In this document: positions 12,780 through 23,168 of the stretch, one piece after another
Numbering within the stretch: position 1 is the stretch's first letter
Layout of the letters: every line of letters begins with the position of its first letter
DNA from: Oceanicaulis sp. MMSF_3324
GTDB lineage: Bacteria > Pseudomonadota > Alphaproteobacteria > Caulobacterales > Maricaulaceae
Assembly (NCBI RefSeq): GCF_030733545.1
Contig: NZ_JASHIU010000018.1
Location: forward strand, 1-41,088
DNA length: 41,088 nt
Direction of reading: 5' to 3'
Notes under the pieces: generated by a model
What the model was told of the DNA's origin: nothing
What the model saw: the letters and a program-made list of their open reading frames with translations, nothing else
Databases searched by the model: none
Made by a program: the position numbers and the translations under genes

Positions 12780-13613
12780 TTAGCCGAAGACGCGGTCGAG
12801 GGCGCGCCGCAGCAGGGACGGTTCACGCTCGAGATCTTCCGATCCCGGCACGGCGATGCCGCGCGCGGTGAGAAGATCATAGCTGTCTTCATACCATTCC
12901 GAGCCGGGGAAGTTGTATCCCAGCACGGACGCGATCTGGCGCGCTTCCTCGTCCACCCCCAGGCTGACATAGGCTTCCACCAGACGGTGCAGTGCTTCAG
13001 GCGTGTGGGAGGTGGTCTCGTAATCGCGGATGACGTTCTGGAAGCGGTTGATCGCCGCCAGATGATAGCCATTGCGCAGATACCAGCGGCCAACGCTCAT
13101 TTCCTTGCCGGCCAGGTGGTCGCGCGTCATGTCCATTTTCAGGCGCGCATCCTGGGCATAAGGCGTGTCGGGATAACGGCGCACCACCTGCTCCAGCGCC
13201 TGCAGCGCCTGCTGGGTGGTGGACTGGTCCCGGCCCACATCATAGATGCGCTCATAATAGCTCAGCGCGATCAGGTAATAGGCATAGGGCGCGCTGGCGT
13301 TGCCCGGATGCAGGGCGATGAAGCGCTGCGCATCGGAAATCGCCTCGTCGTACTGGGACTGACGATAATTGGCGTACGCGGCCATCAGCATGGAGCGACG
13401 CGCCCATTCAGAGAACGGGTGCTGGCGTTCCACTTCATCGAAATAGGCGGCGGCTTCGTCATAGCGACGACGCTGCATCTTCTCGAAGCCTTCAGCATAG
13501 AGCGTCTCGACCGGCTGTTCGATATAGGCCAGTTCCTCGCGATCCCGTGACGCACAGGCGGTCAGGGACAAGGCGACGGCGCCCAGAACAGCAACACGCA
13601 GAACAGTCTTCAT
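12780..13613 (-). CDS. bamD: Outer membrane assembly lipoprotein BamD
   Basis: Essential lipoprotein partner of BamA in folding outer-membrane proteins, 277 residues. It has a type II signal peptide with lipobox LTAC (lipidated Cys at residue 20), then five TPR-like repeats, recognisable as LYAEGFEKMQRRRYDEAAAYF, RRSMLMAAYANYRQSQYDEA and similar blocks. Family landmarks include HPFSEWARRS and YPDTPYAQDAR. The gene is separated from lpxC by 151 bp and from recN by 24 bp, and the order lpxC-bamD-recN-ligA matches Caulobacter-type alphaproteobacteria. Confidence 0.95.
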   Translation of the reverse strand: MKTVLRVAVLGAVALSLTACASRDREELAYIEQPVETLYAEGFEKMQRRRYDEAAAYFDEVERQHPFSEWARRSMLMAAYANYRQSQYDEAISDAQRFIALHPGNASAPYAYYLIALSYYERIYDVGRDQSTTQQALQALEQVVRRYPDTPYAQDARLKMDMTRDHLAGKEMSVGRWYLRNGYHLAAINRFQNVIRDYETTSHTPEALHRLVEAYVSLGVDEEARQIASVLGYNFPGSEWYEDSYDLLTARGIAVPGSEDLEREPSLLRRALDRVFG

Positions 13614-13764
13614 GGACGTACGCCCTCAAGCCGGCGACCGCATGCCCCGGAGGTTCGGGACGTAGCGGACTCTTAGGTATTGAGAATGGTTTAACCCATC
13701 GCGGGCGCGGGCAAAAGCACCCTATCAGGCCGAGTGTGAATAAGATCGGCTTTTGACGGGAAAA

Positions 13765-14664
13765 TCAGGAGTGAACGAGACGTTCGCTCTGCACCGTGCT
13801 GTCGCTCATGGACGTCCAGCGCCAGGCGCTTTCATCCGCCAGCAGAGCCGCCAGAGCCTTGGCGTTCAGGCCGTGACCGGGACGGTGCGCCTTGTAGAGC
13901 CCGAGAATCGGTGCGCCCAGCAGATACAGATCCCCCAGAGCGTCCAGCGCCTTGTGACGGACGAACTCGTCCGCAAAGCGCAGCCCTTCGGGATTGGCGA
14001 CGCCGTCATCATCGACGACCACGGCGTTCTCCATGGAACCGCCGCGCGCCAGACCGGCTTTCAAGAGCGCGCTGAATTCACGGCGGAAGCCGAAGGTGCG
14101 CGCCGGCGCCACCAGATCCTGAAAGCTCCGACGGCTGACCTCGAACGCGAAATGCTGGCGACCGATTGCGGGATCATCAAAATCGATTTCCACATCGATG
14201 CTCGGACGCAGGGCCGGCAGGAAGACGGCATGGCGCGAGCCATCCTCGACCTCGACCGGCTTGAGCACCTGCAGCGCCTTGCGCGGCGCGGGGCGGGTTT
14301 TCAGCCCGGCATGCAGGATCAGATCGACGAACGGCGCGGACGAGCCGTCCATGGCCGGCACTTCGGGGCCATCCAGCTCGATGATCAGATCATCAAGGCC
14401 CAGACCGGCCAGCGCCGCCATCAAATGCTCCACCGTCGCAACTGATGCGCCGGCGTCATTAACCAAGGTGGTGCCCAGATCGGTCGAACGCACGAACTCG
14501 CGACGCGCCGGAACAAGACAATCGGCAAGATCCAGATCGGTGCGCTCAAAGACAATGCCGGCCCCCAGCGGAGCCGGCTTCATCGCCATGCGGACACGGG
14601 CTCCGGTGTGCAGACCGATACCGGCGCAAACCGCCGGCGCCGCCAATGTTGCGCGTTCAATCAT
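13765..14664 (-). CDS. lpxC: UDP-3-O-acyl-N-acetylglucosamine deacetylase
   Basis: Zinc deacetylase for the committed step of lipid A synthesis, 299 residues. Zinc ligands fit H80 (TVEHLMAAL), H237 and D241 (RHKALDALGD), and the general-base/phosphate histidine H264 lies in HRPGHGLN. These positions are within one residue of E. coli LpxC numbering. The N-terminal IGLHTGARV and DGSSAPFVDLI motifs are also present. The gene lies downstream of the ftsZ terminator, so it must start from a promoter in 14665-14815, where no strong sigma-70 match is visible to me. Confidence 0.97.
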   Translation of the reverse strand: MIERATLAAPAVCAGIGLHTGARVRMAMKPAPLGAGIVFERTDLDLADCLVPARREFVRSTDLGTTLVNDAGASVATVEHLMAALAGLGLDDLIIELDGPEVPAMDGSSAPFVDLILHAGLKTRPAPRKALQVLKPVEVEDGSRHAVFLPALRPSIDVEIDFDDPAIGRQHFAFEVSRRSFQDLVAPARTFGFRREFSALLKAGLARGGSMENAVVVDDDGVANPEGLRFADEFVRHKALDALGDLYLLGAPILGLYKAHRPGHGLNAKALAALLADESAWRWTSMSDSTVQSERLVHS

Positions 14665-14815
14665 GAAGCAAGCCCAATCCAGTCTTTCGTCAATCCATGA
14701 GCCCGTTGCGCATGAAGATGCTTAACGGACTACGCCCCTCGCCCTGCACACTACGAACCGTGATGCATCCCGCAATTAAAGGATTGTTGCACCGTGTTAC
14801 GAAATGGGGCGCACA

Positions 14816-14857
14816 TAAAAAATCGCGCCGCTCTGGATTAACAGAGCGACGCGATTT
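14816..14857 (-). terminator. Intrinsic terminator of ftsZ
   Basis: Read on the minus strand, AAATCGCG-CGCTCTG pairs with CAGAGCG-CGCGATTT around a 6-nt loop with one mismatch, followed directly by TTTTTT. The 15-bp stem plus T-run sits about 20 bases past the ftsZ stop. It marks the end of the dcw transcript and separates it from lpxC. Confidence 0.92.
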
Positions 14858-14877
14858 CAGGACTTTAGCGCTAGGGC

Positions 14878-16464
14878 CTAGTTGGCCTGGCGGCGCAGGA
14901 AGGCCGGGATTTCCAGCTCGTTCTCGTCCAGATCCTCACCAAACAGGTCGCCGGAGGGCTGGCTCGGACGCGGTGCAGACTCGACCGGACGGACCACAGA
15001 GGGACGCTCGGGCTGGGCCGGCGCCTTGTTTTCGACCGGCGCGGACTTGCGACGACCAAAGAGCGACAGACCCCGGCGCGGTTCACGCGCAGGCTGGTTG
15101 TCTTCGGCCTTGGCCGGCTGGGCCGGTTGCTGGGGTTGCTGGGGCTGAACCTCGACCGGCTGATGGTGCTGCATATGCGCCTGCGGCTCGGCCTGAGGGG
15201 TCATTTCACGCTCAAGGCGCTCGCGCGTTTCGACAACCGCCGGCTTGGCCACCGGATGCACCGGCTGACCGCCGGTGAAGGAATCGGGCGAGTTCACCGT
15301 GTCCGCGCCATGCTGGGCGGCGGAGGCTTGCGGAGCCGACTGGGCTTCAGCGCGCGGGGTCTCGTTGACCGCGACCGCATCAGAGGCGCGACGCACCAGC
15401 GGCTCAGCCTGACGCTGGGGGCGGGTCTCACGGCCTTTCCAGACCGGCGCGACCGGCTCGGAGCCCTGACGGCGACGCGGGTCGTTGAGCTCGTTGAGCT
15501 CGGCGTCAATGCCCGTGGCCACGACCGAAACGCGGATCACGCCGTCCAGTTCAGGATCGAAGGTGGAGCCGACAATGATGTTGGCGTCCGGATCAACCTC
15601 GTTGCGGATCTCGTTCGCCGCTTCGTCGACTTCATACAGCGTCATGTCCATGCCGCCGGTGATGTTGATGAGCACGCCCTTGGCGCCCTTCATCGACACA
15701 TCGTCGAGCAGCGGATTGTTGATGGCGTTGTGGGCGGCCTCGACAGCGCGCTTCTCGCCGCTGGATTCGCCGGTGCCCATCATGGCCTTGCCCATCTCGT
15801 TCATCACCGTGCGCACATCGGCGAAGTCGAGATTGATCAGGCCCGGCATGACCATCAGGTCGGTAATGCCGCGCACGCCCGAATGCAGCACCTGGTCCGC
15901 CATGCCGAAGGCTTCCGCGAAGGTCGTCTTCTCGGTGGCGATCCGGAACAGATTCTGGTTCGGAATGATGATCAGGGTGTCGACATGCTCCTGCAGGCGC
16001 TCAATGCCGGATTCGGCGAGCCGCATGCGGCGCGTGCCTTCGAAATGGAAAGGCTTGGTCACCACGCCGACGGTCAGGATGCCCTGCTCGCGCGCCGCGC
16101 GCGCGATCACGGGCGCTGCGCCGGTGCCGGTGCCGCCGCCCATGCCGGCGGTGATGAACACCATGTGCGCGCCCTGCAGGTGCTCCTGGATTTCGGCCAG
16201 GGAATCTTCCGCAGACTGTTCACCCACTTCCGGACGCGCCCCAGCGCCCAGACCCTCGGTGATCCCGGCGCCCATCTGGATGCGGCGATCGGTGCGCGCG
16301 CGTTGCAGCGCCTGGGCGTCCGTGTTGGCGACCACAAAGTCCACGCCCTCAAGCTGGGCGTCGATCATGTTGTTTACGGCGTTGCCCCCGGCGCCGCCGA
16401 CCCCACACACGAGGATGCGTGGTTTCAGCTCGGTGGTTTCTGGCGCGGAAAGGTTCAAGGGCAT
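14878..16464 (-). CDS. ftsZ: Cell division protein FtsZ
   Basis: Tubulin-like GTPase that forms the Z ring. The 528-residue protein has the N-terminal nucleotide site [13 protein letters not shown] (residues 21-33), the tubulin signature [10 protein letters not shown] (109-118) and the T7 catalytic loop NLDFAD (211-216). The core ends near residue 325. It is followed by an unusually long disordered linker of about 185 residues, rich in Pro, Gln, Ala and Glu, and the conserved C-terminal peptide [12 protein letters not shown] that binds FtsA and other partners. A long linker is typical of Caulobacter-like FtsZ (E. coli FtsZ is 383 residues). The 141-bp upstream gap carries a CtrA-type box and GANTC sites, and a strong terminator follows. 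Confidence 0.98.
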   Translation of the reverse strand: MPLNLSAPETTELKPRILVCGVGGAGGNAVNNMIDAQLEGVDFVVANTDAQALQRARTDRRIQMGAGITEGLGAGARPEVGEQSAEDSLAEIQEHLQGAHMVFITAGMGGGTGTGAAPVIARAAREQGILTVGVVTKPFHFEGTRRMRLAESGIERLQEHVDTLIIIPNQNLFRIATEKTTFAEAFGMADQVLHSGVRGITDLMVMPGLINLDFADVRTVMNEMGKAMMGTGESSGEKRAVEAAHNAINNPLLDDVSMKGAKGVLINITGGMDMTLYEVDEAANEIRNEVDPDANIIVGSTFDPELDGVIRVSVVATGIDAELNELNDPRRRQGSEPVAPVWKGRETRPQRQAEPLVRRASDAVAVNETPRAEAQSAPQASAAQHGADTVNSPDSFTGGQPVHPVAKPAVVETRERLEREMTPQAEPQAHMQHHQPVEVQPQQPQQPAQPAKAEDNQPAREPRRGLSLFGRRKSAPVENKAPAQPERPSVVRPVESAPRPSQPSGDLFGEDLDENELEIPAFLRRQAN

Positions 16465-16524
16465 GGCAGGTCTCCGTGGGGCGGCAGGGTTAACGAATCA
16501 CCCCGTGAGACTGCGCTTGCTTGT

Positions 16525-16539
16525 TTAATCGAGCGTTAA
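16525..16539 (-). promoter_or_regulatory. CtrA-type box upstream of ftsZ
   Basis: A perfect TTAA-N7-TTAA element lies 61-75 bp upstream of the ftsZ start. This spacing is the established CtrA recognition pattern in Caulobacter, where CtrA represses ftsZ in swarmer cells. Three GANTC sites (CcrM methylation motif) lie in the same region at 16495-16499, 16589-16593 and 16602-16606. Binding is inferred from the pattern and its position. Confidence 0.7.
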
Positions 16540-16605
16540 GTTACTCCACGCGGAGCAAACCTTTTTTCGCATACAATAACAGGACCCTGAGTCCGTATTC
16601 AGAGT

Positions 16606-17934
16606 CTAGAAACTTTCCGCGAACCAGCGCCAGACCGCCTTCATGCCGCCCTCGCCCGCGCTGTGCTCGCGAATGCGGGCCGGCCCCTGGTCAAAGCGGG
16701 GCGGACCGGAAATGGCTTCGGACGGGCCCTGCACGCAACGCAGCAACAATCCCGCCGCCGCACTGAAGCCCGGACCGCTGACCGCATCGCCCAGCCCGGC
16801 CAGCGTGTCGGGCCGTCCCAGGCGCACCTGCTTTCCCAGCACCCGGCCGGCCAACTGGGTCGCGCCGGGCAATTGCGCTGCGCCGCCGGTGAGTACGACC
16901 GAGCGTCCGGACGCGCTGGCCGCGCCCGCGGCATCCAGCCGGTCGCGCACCATCTCGAACACCTCTTCAAGGCGTGGACGGATGATGGCGTTCAGCAGCG
17001 CCTTGGGCTGCTGGTTCATCGTCTGCACGCCGGACCCGGCCACGGGCGGTGTCTCGATCATGATCTGGTCGTCATCGGGGCTGTCGAGCGCGCAGCCATG
17101 CAGCGCCTTGATTCGCTCCGCCGCATTGAGCGGCGTGGACAAGCCGCGGGCGATGTCATTGGTGACATGGGCGCCGCCCACGGGAACGCCGTCCACATGC
17201 TGCAGCGCGCCTTCATTGAAGACCGCCACAGTCGTGGTGTGCGCGCCCATATCGATCAGCATGGCGCCCAGATCGCGCTCATCCGGCGCCAGAGCGGCAA
17301 TGCCGGACACATAAGGGGTCGCCGCCACACCGGCCACGGTGAGCTGGCAGCGCTCGACGCAGGAAACAAGGTTCTGAAGCGGATCCGAAGCGGCGCTGAC
17401 CAGGTGCAGGTCCACGCCCAGGCTTTCCCCGAACATGCCGCGCGGATCCTTCACGCCGCGATGGCCGTCCACGCGCCAGGACAAGGGCAAGGCATGCAGC
17501 AGCACGCGGCGTTGTTCATGGTGGCGACGCAGCGCTTCGGCGAGGATGCGACGCAAGTCGCGGTCTGTGACCTCACGGGCCGCCAGATCCATTTCCACCG
17601 AGATGCGGGCGCTGGAGGGCGCGCCTGCGGAGGCGGCCAGATAGACCTCACTCACTGTATGGCCGGCCATGCGCTCAGCGTTTTCCACCGCGGCGCGGAT
17701 GCTGTCCACCGCCAGGGTGACATCGACCACCTGACCGGCGCGCACGCCGCGGGTGGACTGATGCCCCACGCCAATGACACGCGGACGCAGACCCGCCAGA
17801 GTCTCTTCGGTCTTGGCGATGAAACACACGGTCTTGGAAGCGCCGATATCAAGCGCGGCGAACACACCCGCCTTGCGCGGCGGCGTGTTGGCGCTCGATG
17901 CGCCCGCAGACTTGAAAAACCCCATCGCACCCAT
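16606..17934 (-). CDS. ftsA: Cell division protein FtsA
   Basis: Actin-like ATPase that tethers FtsZ to the inner membrane, 442 residues. Visible are the phosphate-1 motif FAALDIGASKTVCFIA (near residues 25-40), the 1C domain (VSEVYLAASAG...), phosphate-2 AMLIDMGAHTTTVAVF and adenosine motif VVLTGGAAQLPG. The protein ends in the amphipathic membrane-targeting helix MKAVWRWFAESF. It starts 3 bp after ftsQ ends, and an internal ATG three codons in is an equally plausible start. The 141 bp between its stop and ftsZ carry the separate ftsZ control region. Confidence 0.96.
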   Translation of the reverse strand: MGAMGFFKSAGASSANTPPRKAGVFAALDIGASKTVCFIAKTEETLAGLRPRVIGVGHQSTRGVRAGQVVDVTLAVDSIRAAVENAERMAGHTVSEVYLAASAGAPSSARISVEMDLAAREVTDRDLRRILAEALRRHHEQRRVLLHALPLSWRVDGHRGVKDPRGMFGESLGVDLHLVSAASDPLQNLVSCVERCQLTVAGVAATPYVSGIAALAPDERDLGAMLIDMGAHTTTVAVFNEGALQHVDGVPVGGAHVTNDIARGLSTPLNAAERIKALHGCALDSPDDDQIMIETPPVAGSGVQTMNQQPKALLNAIIRPRLEEVFEMVRDRLDAAGAASASGRSVVLTGGAAQLPGATQLAGRVLGKQVRLGRPDTLAGLGDAVSGPGFSAAAGLLLRCVQGPSEAISGPPRFDQGPARIREHSAGEGGMKAVWRWFAESF

Positions 17935-17937
17935 CGC

Positions 17938-18843
17938 TTAAGCCCCTCGCCCTGCGCGTTCCGCCGCCCGGTCCGGCCAGGGGCGCATGACCATTTCACC
18001 GGCATTTCGCAGATCAAAGATCTGCGCTTCGTAATCGAGCACGCCGCGCTCTTCATGCATGGCCGCCAGAAGCGCCAGCGCACTCGCGGGATCATCCTCG
18101 GGCAGCAGCACATCGCCGCCGCTCTGAAGCCGCAGATTCCAGCGCCGCTCACCCACGCGGATGGCGTTGGTGACGCGATCGCGTATCTCAGGATGCAGGG
18201 CCAGAAGCGCGATCACGGCGCCGGCCTCGCGGTTGGCGTCCTCGCCCACCACACGGGGCAGGTCCAGAAAGTCACGCGGGTCCGCCGCATCGATGACATA
18301 GCCATCGGGATCAATCACATGATGGGTCTGATTGATCTGCCACACCGCATAAGGCTGTCGCTCTTCTATCAACACCGCAATCCGGTCCGGCCACAGGCGC
18401 AGCACTTCGGCGGACTTCACCCAGCTCAGCGACTGGATCGACTCCCGCGCCGCCACGAGATCCACCCGGCTCAGGCCGAGACCGGGGGCGGCGCCCACGG
18501 CCATGGCGATTTCTTCAACTCCGGTGCGCTCGGCCCCGGCCACATCCAGCCAATCGAGCGTATAGCCGGCCTGTTCCAGCTCGCGTTCGGCCCGCCCGGC
18601 CATCATCCCGCCCACATCATCGATCTGGCCGAAGACGGTCAAGATCACGACCGTGCCCGCCAAAAGGACGCCGCAAACGGTAAGAATCAGCTTGAAGGCA
18701 TAGCCCGCGCGGTAACGCGCAGCACGCCATTGCGCCGCCGCCCAGTTGGACAGCTTGCGCCCGCCCGCCGCTTTGGGGGCTGTCTTTGACTTACGCCGGG
18801 CTTTCGATGTGTCTCGAGCGCCGGCGGCCTTCAGTTTGGACAC
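17938..18843 (-). CDS. ftsQ: Cell division protein FtsQ
   Basis: Bitopic divisome protein that links FtsL/FtsB with early division proteins. It has a basic cytoplasmic N-terminus rich in Lys/Arg, one transmembrane segment ([19 protein letters not shown]), a POTRA domain beginning near [19 protein letters not shown], and a beta domain with [20 protein letters not shown] and [12 protein letters not shown] prefer a GTG start at 18843 (301 residues) because GGAG lies 8 bases upstream on the minus strand. An ATG at 18864 would extend it by seven residues and lacks a clear ribosome-binding site. Either start overlaps the end of ddl, indicating coupling. Confidence 0.93.
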   Translation of the reverse strand: MSKLKAAGARDTSKARRKSKTAPKAAGGRKLSNWAAAQWRAARYRAGYAFKLILTVCGVLLAGTVVILTVFGQIDDVGGMMAGRAERELEQAGYTLDWLDVAGAERTGVEEIAMAVGAAPGLGLSRVDLVAARESIQSLSWVKSAEVLRLWPDRIAVLIEERQPYAVWQINQTHHVIDPDGYVIDAADPRDFLDLPRVVGEDANREAGAVIALLALHPEIRDRVTNAIRVGERRWNLRLQSGGDVLLPEDDPASALALLAAMHEERGVLDYEAQIFDLRNAGEMVMRPWPDRAAERAGRGA

Positions 18844-19745
18844 GCCGCATTCTCCACCATCCACGCTACGAGCTCGGGAAAACCGATGCCGCAGTGCGCC
18901 GCCTGTTCGGGCGCAAGGGATGTAGGAGTCATGCCGGGTTGGGTGTTAATTTCGAGTAACCACACGCTGTTCGATTCCGGATCATACCGGAAATCGGACC
19001 GGGTCAGCCCGCGACAGCCCAGCACCTTGTGGGCCTTCAGGGCTTCTTGCATGCACTGATCGAAAACGGCTTGCGGCACGTCTGCGGGCAGCTGATGCAC
19101 CGACCCGCCATCTGAATATTTCGCGTCGTAATCATAAAACGCGGTCTTGGGCACGATCTCGGTCACGGTCAGCGGCTTGTCGTCCATGACGGCGACCGTC
19201 AGCTCGCGTCCCGGCACGAAGCGCTCGATCAGGACCTCGTCATCATAGGGCCAGTCTTCCGAGCCCAGAATGGCGGGCGGCTGGTTGGCGCCTTCAGGCA
19301 CAATCACCACACCGACCGAGCTGCCCTGAGCGTTGGGCTTGGCCACATAGGGCGGCTTCATCACATGGTCACGTGCGGCGTCGAACCGGCTGATCAGCTG
19401 GCCTTCAGGACACAGAATGCCCGCCTCGCGCAGCACCGCCTTGGCGCGCTGCTTGTCCATGGCGAGCGCGGACGCCGCAACGCCGGAATGGGTGTAGGCA
19501 TAGCCCAGATAATCGAGCACGCCCTGCACCCGGCCATCCTCGCCCCAATCGCCATGGAGCGCATTGAACACGACATCGGGCTTGATGCCCTGCAGCTGGG
19601 CGATCCAGTCGCGGTCCAACGGATCCACCGGCGCAACCGCATAGCCTTTGCCCTCAAGCGCTTCGACCACCTTCTTGCCCGAGACGAGCGAGACCTCGCG
19701 CTCCGGGCTGCGCCCGCCCAGCAGAACCGCCACCAGCTTGCTCAT
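18831..19745 (-). CDS. ddl: D-alanine-D-alanine ligase
   Basis: ATP-grasp enzyme that makes the D-Ala-D-Ala end of the peptidoglycan precursor, 304 residues. It begins [20 protein letters not shown], with family motifs [31 protein letters not shown], the ATP-binding [18 protein letters not shown] and the Mg-binding [15 protein letters not shown]. The ATG at 19745 fits the family start and overlaps the murB stop by four bases (ATGA). A longer frame upstream would add ten residues unlike Ddl. Confidence 0.97.
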   Translation of the reverse strand: MSKLVAVLLGGRSPEREVSLVSGKKVVEALEGKGYAVAPVDPLDRDWIAQLQGIKPDVVFNALHGDWGEDGRVQGVLDYLGYAYTHSGVAASALAMDKQRAKAVLREAGILCPEGQLISRFDAARDHVMKPPYVAKPNAQGSSVGVVIVPEGANQPPAILGSEDWPYDDEVLIERFVPGRELTVAVMDDKPLTVTEIVPKTAFYDYDAKYSDGGSVHQLPADVPQAVFDQCMQEALKAHKVLGCRGLTRSDFRYDPESNSVWLLEINTQPGMTPTSLAPEQAAHCGIGFPELVAWMVENAACPN

Positions 19746-20665
19746 TCGGGCTCTCCGATCCGTTTGACTTCCCAATGCAGATCAACCCCGAACTGCGCCT
19801 TCACTTCCGCCCTGACGGTTTCGCCCAGGGTTTCAAGATCGCTGGCGGTCGCCGTGCCGTCATTGATCAGGAAGTTGCAATGCTGTTCGGAAAAGCGCGC
19901 GCCGCCAATCGGTTTGCCGCGCCAGCCCGCCGCATCCACGAGCTGCCAGGCCGAGCGCCCGCCGGATGTTTCGGGGTCCGGGTTCTTGAAGGTGGAGCCG
20001 GACGTTTTCTCGCGAATGGGCTGGCTCGCCTCGCGGCGCTCGGTAATGGCGTTCATGCGTTCAGTGACGGCAGCGGGCTCATCCGCCTCGCCCTGAAAGA
20101 CCGCCTCGATGAAGATCCAGTCGTCCGGCGCTTGGGAGTGGCGGTAGGCGTATCCCAATTCTTCGACCGGGGCGATGATGCGTCGGCCGGTCCGATCCAG
20201 CGCCACCGCTTCGACCAGCACATCCTTTGTTTCGGTTCCGTAGCACCCGGCATTCATGCGCAGGGCGCCGCCAATGGCGCCGGGCACGCCCACATAGAAT
20301 TCCAGCCCGGCGACCCCGGCCTTCGCCGCCGCCTTGGCGACCATCTTGTCCAGCGCCGCCGCGCCAGCCCGTATACGATTGTTTTCCAGCGCCTCGACCT
20401 TGCCAAAAGCGGGCGTCAGCTTGACCGTCACGCCGGGCAAGCCACCGTCGCGCACCAGCGTATTGGAGCCGGCGCCCAGCACCCGCACGTCGATATCACG
20501 CGGGGTTTCGGCCAGAAAACGCGCCAGATCCGCGGCGTCCGCGGGCAGGAAGAGGACCTGGGCCGGACCGCCCACGCGCAGCCAGGTGATATCGGAAAGG
20601 GACGCATTCTCGATCAGCTTGCCGCGCACTTGGGGCAGACGATCGAGAAGGGACGGCCAGCCCAT
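19742..20665 (-). CDS. murB: UDP-N-acetylenolpyruvoylglucosamine reductase
   Basis: FAD enzyme that converts UDP-GlcNAc-enolpyruvate to UDP-MurNAc, 307 residues. The FAD-binding motifs are [29 protein letters not shown] and [18 protein letters not shown]. The catalytic serine lies in SGSTFKNP and the C-terminal glutamate near [10 protein letters not shown]. The Tyr loop YRHSQ is also present. The ATG at 20665 gives the normal length and lies 2 bp after the murC stop; the open frame continues upstream inside murC without homology. Confidence 0.97.
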   Translation of the reverse strand: MGWPSLLDRLPQVRGKLIENASLSDITWLRVGGPAQVLFLPADAADLARFLAETPRDIDVRVLGAGSNTLVRDGGLPGVTVKLTPAFGKVEALENNRIRAGAAALDKMVAKAAAKAGVAGLEFYVGVPGAIGGALRMNAGCYGTETKDVLVEAVALDRTGRRIIAPVEELGYAYRHSQAPDDWIFIEAVFQGEADEPAAVTERMNAITERREASQPIREKTSGSTFKNPDPETSGGRSAWQLVDAAGWRGKPIGGARFSEQHCNFLINDGTATASDLETLGETVRAEVKAQFGVDLHWEVKRIGEPE

Positions 20666-20667
20666 GC

Positions 20668-22071
20668 TCACGCCTCCAGACGCGCGGGCAGCTCCGCCGC
20701 CCAGGCGGTGATGTCGCCCGCGCCCAGGCACACGATCAGGTCACCCGGCTGCATGACCGATTTGAGGTCTTCCGGAAGGGTTTCCCGGGTCGTGGCGTTG
20801 GGGCTGCGATGGCCGTGACGCAACAGACCCGCCACCAGCGATTCCTGGCTGGCGCCGTCGATCGGGGCTTCGCCAGCCGCATAGACCGGCGTCACCCAGA
20901 CGCTGTCGGCGTCGTTGAAGCAGGTGCAGAAATCCTCGAACAGGTCATGCAGGCGCGAATAGCGATGGGGCTGAACCACGGCGTGAACCCGGCCTGCGCC
21001 GACGCGCTGACGCGCAGCCTTGAGGACTGCCGTGATCTCGACCGGATGGTGACCGTAATCGTCCACCACCGTCACCCCATGCGCCTGCCCCGTGATGGTG
21101 AAGCGGCGCTTGACGCCGGTGAAGCCTGACAGCGCGGTGCGCGCTTCCTCCTCGCCGCCGCCGAGCGCCTGGACCACCGCCAGCGCGCCCGCCGCATTGA
21201 GCACATTGTGCTCGCCCATCATCGGCAGGCTCAGGCCTGCCCAGGTGACCGGCTCGGTCCCGCGCGGCTGGAAGGTCAGATCGAAATGCCCGCCGGTTTC
21301 ATCCATCACCAGATTGGACAGGCGCACATCCGCTTGCGGTGAGAAGCCATAGGTGATGACCCGGCGATCCTCGATCCGCGCGGCCAGCGCCTGCACTTCG
21401 GGATGGTCGATGCACATCACCGCAAAGCCGTAAAACGGCAGGTTCTCGACAAACTGGGCAAAGGCGTCGCGCAAGGCGTCGAACGAGCCGTAATGCTCCA
21501 TGTGCTCGGGGTCGATATTGGTGATGATCCCCACCGATCCGCGCAGCTTGAGGAAGGAGCCGTCGCTTTCATCAGCCTCGACGACCATCCAGTCGCCCTC
21601 GCCGATCTTGGCGTTCGAGCCATAGGCGGAAATGATCCCGCCATTGATCACCGTCGGATCAAACCCCGCCGCATCCATCAGGCAGGCCACGAGCGAGGTC
21701 GTGGTGGTCTTGCCATGGGTGCCCGCAACCGCGACCGCGTGCTTGAGACGCATCAGCTCCGCCAGCATCTCGGCCCGGCGCACCACCGGGGTGCGTTTGG
21801 CGCGCGCGGCGACGAGTTCAGGATTATCCGGCTTCACGGCGCTGGAAACGACCAGCGCGCCCGCGCCTTCTACATTCTCGGCGGCATGACCGATATGAAC
21901 GACCGCGCCCTTCTCGCGCAGGCGCTGGACATTGGCGCTGTCCTTGATGTCCGAGCCCGTGACCTTGTAGCCGAGCGTGAGCATGACTTCGGCGATGCCG
22001 CTCATGCCGATGCCGCCAATGCCGACGAAATGAACGGGACCAACGGAGGCGGCGAGATCAATAGGCGGCAT
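20668..22071 (-). CDS. murC: UDP-N-acetylmuramate-L-alanine ligase
   Basis: Adds L-Ala to UDP-MurNAc, 467 residues. The N-terminal domain has [18 protein letters not shown]. The central ATPase has [14 protein letters not shown] (P-loop, about residue 119) and [12 protein letters not shown]. The C-terminal domain begins near [11 protein letters not shown] with [10 protein letters not shown], and later has [11 protein letters not shown]. This is the standard MurC domain order and length. Its ATG overlaps the murG stop by one base. Confidence 0.98.
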   Translation of the reverse strand: MPPIDLAASVGPVHFVGIGGIGMSGIAEVMLTLGYKVTGSDIKDSANVQRLREKGAVVHIGHAAENVEGAGALVVSSAVKPDNPELVAARAKRTPVVRRAEMLAELMRLKHAVAVAGTHGKTTTTSLVACLMDAAGFDPTVINGGIISAYGSNAKIGEGDWMVVEADESDGSFLKLRGSVGIITNIDPEHMEHYGSFDALRDAFAQFVENLPFYGFAVMCIDHPEVQALAARIEDRRVITYGFSPQADVRLSNLVMDETGGHFDLTFQPRGTEPVTWAGLSLPMMGEHNVLNAAGALAVVQALGGGEEEARTALSGFTGVKRRFTITGQAHGVTVVDDYGHHPVEITAVLKAARQRVGAGRVHAVVQPHRYSRLHDLFEDFCTCFNDADSVWVTPVYAAGEAPIDGASQESLVAGLLRHGHRSPNATTRETLPEDLKSVMQPGDLIVCLGAGDITAWAAELPARLEA

Positions 22072-23168
22072 CAGAGTTTCGGCTCCGCAGCTTGTACAAT
22101 CAGGTCAGCAAGACGCTCATGGGCGTCCGGACGGCCCTCCTTGCGGGCCAGGCGCGCACGCGCGTCCAGAGCTTCGCCGTCCGACAGCAGCGTTTCAAGG
22201 CGCGCCCGCAGGTGATCAACGGTGAAGTCCGCCTCGGCGATCATCTCCGCCGCGCCCGCCCGGACGAGGCCCTGGGCGTTCGCCGTCTGGTGATCATCCA
22301 TTGCGATGGCCAGCGGCACGAACAGGGCGGGACGGCCAATGGCGGCGATTTCGGACACGGACGACGCGCCTGAGCGGGAAATCACCAGATGGGTTTCGGC
22401 ATACAGCCGCCCCATATCGCGGAAGAACGGGCTCAGCTCGGCCTTCACCCCCGCATCGGTGTAGATCTGACGCGCGCTATCAAGGCTCTCCTCGCGCGTC
22501 TGCTGGACCACTTTCAGCCGCCAGCGCAAGGCTTCGGGCAGCTGCGCGATCGCGCGCGGAACGGTCTCTGACAGGATCCGCGCCCCCAGCGATCCGCCCA
22601 GCACCAGCAGCCGGATCTCGCCATCAGGTTCAGGCGGAGCGTACTCCACCTCTCGGGCCGCCAGGACATGGGCGCGGACAGGATTGCCGGTGACCGCGTG
22701 AACGGCCTGATCGGGCATCTTGTCCAATCGCGTAAAGCCCGACGCCACGCTGACCACAGAGCCGGCGAACAAGCGGTTCACCCGCCCCAGCACGGCGTTC
22801 TGTTCATGAATGACGCGCGGGACCGACGCCATCCAGGCGGCGGTCAGCACCGGAAAGGCGGGGTAGCCGCCAAACCCGGCCACCACATGGGGTTTGAAGT
22901 CCGCCATGATCTTGCGCGCCTGGAACACGCCGCGGCCGAGCTTGACCATGGACTGGGCCATTTTCACCGGGTTCTTGGCGAAAGGGCTCGACGCCTCGAT
23001 CTCGCTGACCGGCTCGCCGGGGAAATCCGTGGCGTGGCGCGCCCCGCGCGCATCAGTGACAAGCTTCACCGACCAGCCGCGCGCCATCAGCGCATCAGCG
23101 GCGGCGCGCGCCGGAAACATGTGGCCGCCCGTACCACCAGCGGCGATGAGCAAACGTTTGGGGGTCAC
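22071..23168 (-). CDS. murG: UDP-GlcNAc:lipid I GlcNAc transferase
   Basis: Glycosyltransferase family 28 enzyme at the inner face of the membrane that makes lipid II from lipid I, 365 residues. It has the N-terminal G loop [14 protein letters not shown], the acceptor-domain motif [27 protein letters not shown], a second G loop [12 protein letters not shown] and the donor-site [22 protein letters not shown]. The start is GTG at 23168, which overlaps the ftsW stop (GTGA). A frame reading further upstream inside ftsW has no MurG similarity and is rejected. Confidence 0.97.
   Translation of the reverse strand: MTPKRLLIAAGGTGGHMFPARAAADALMARGWSVKLVTDARGARHATDFPGEPVSEIEASSPFAKNPVKMAQSMVKLGRGVFQARKIMADFKPHVVAGFGGYPAFPVLTAAWMASVPRVIHEQNAVLGRVNRLFAGSVVSVASGFTRLDKMPDQAVHAVTGNPVRAHVLAAREVEYAPPEPDGEIRLLVLGGSLGARILSETVPRAIAQLPEALRWRLKVVQQTREESLDSARQIYTDAGVKAELSPFFRDMGRLYAETHLVISRSGASSVSEIAAIGRPALFVPLAIAMDDHQTANAQGLVRAGAAEMIAEADFTVDHLRARLETLLSDGEALDARARLARKEGRPDAHERLADLIVQAAEPKL

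Noticed and set aside
13715-13760. Hairpin after lpxC as its terminator (GCCGA/TCGGC followed by TTTT)
   Set aside because: The T-run is on the plus strand, so it has the wrong orientation for lpxC, and the stem is only 5 bp with a long loop.
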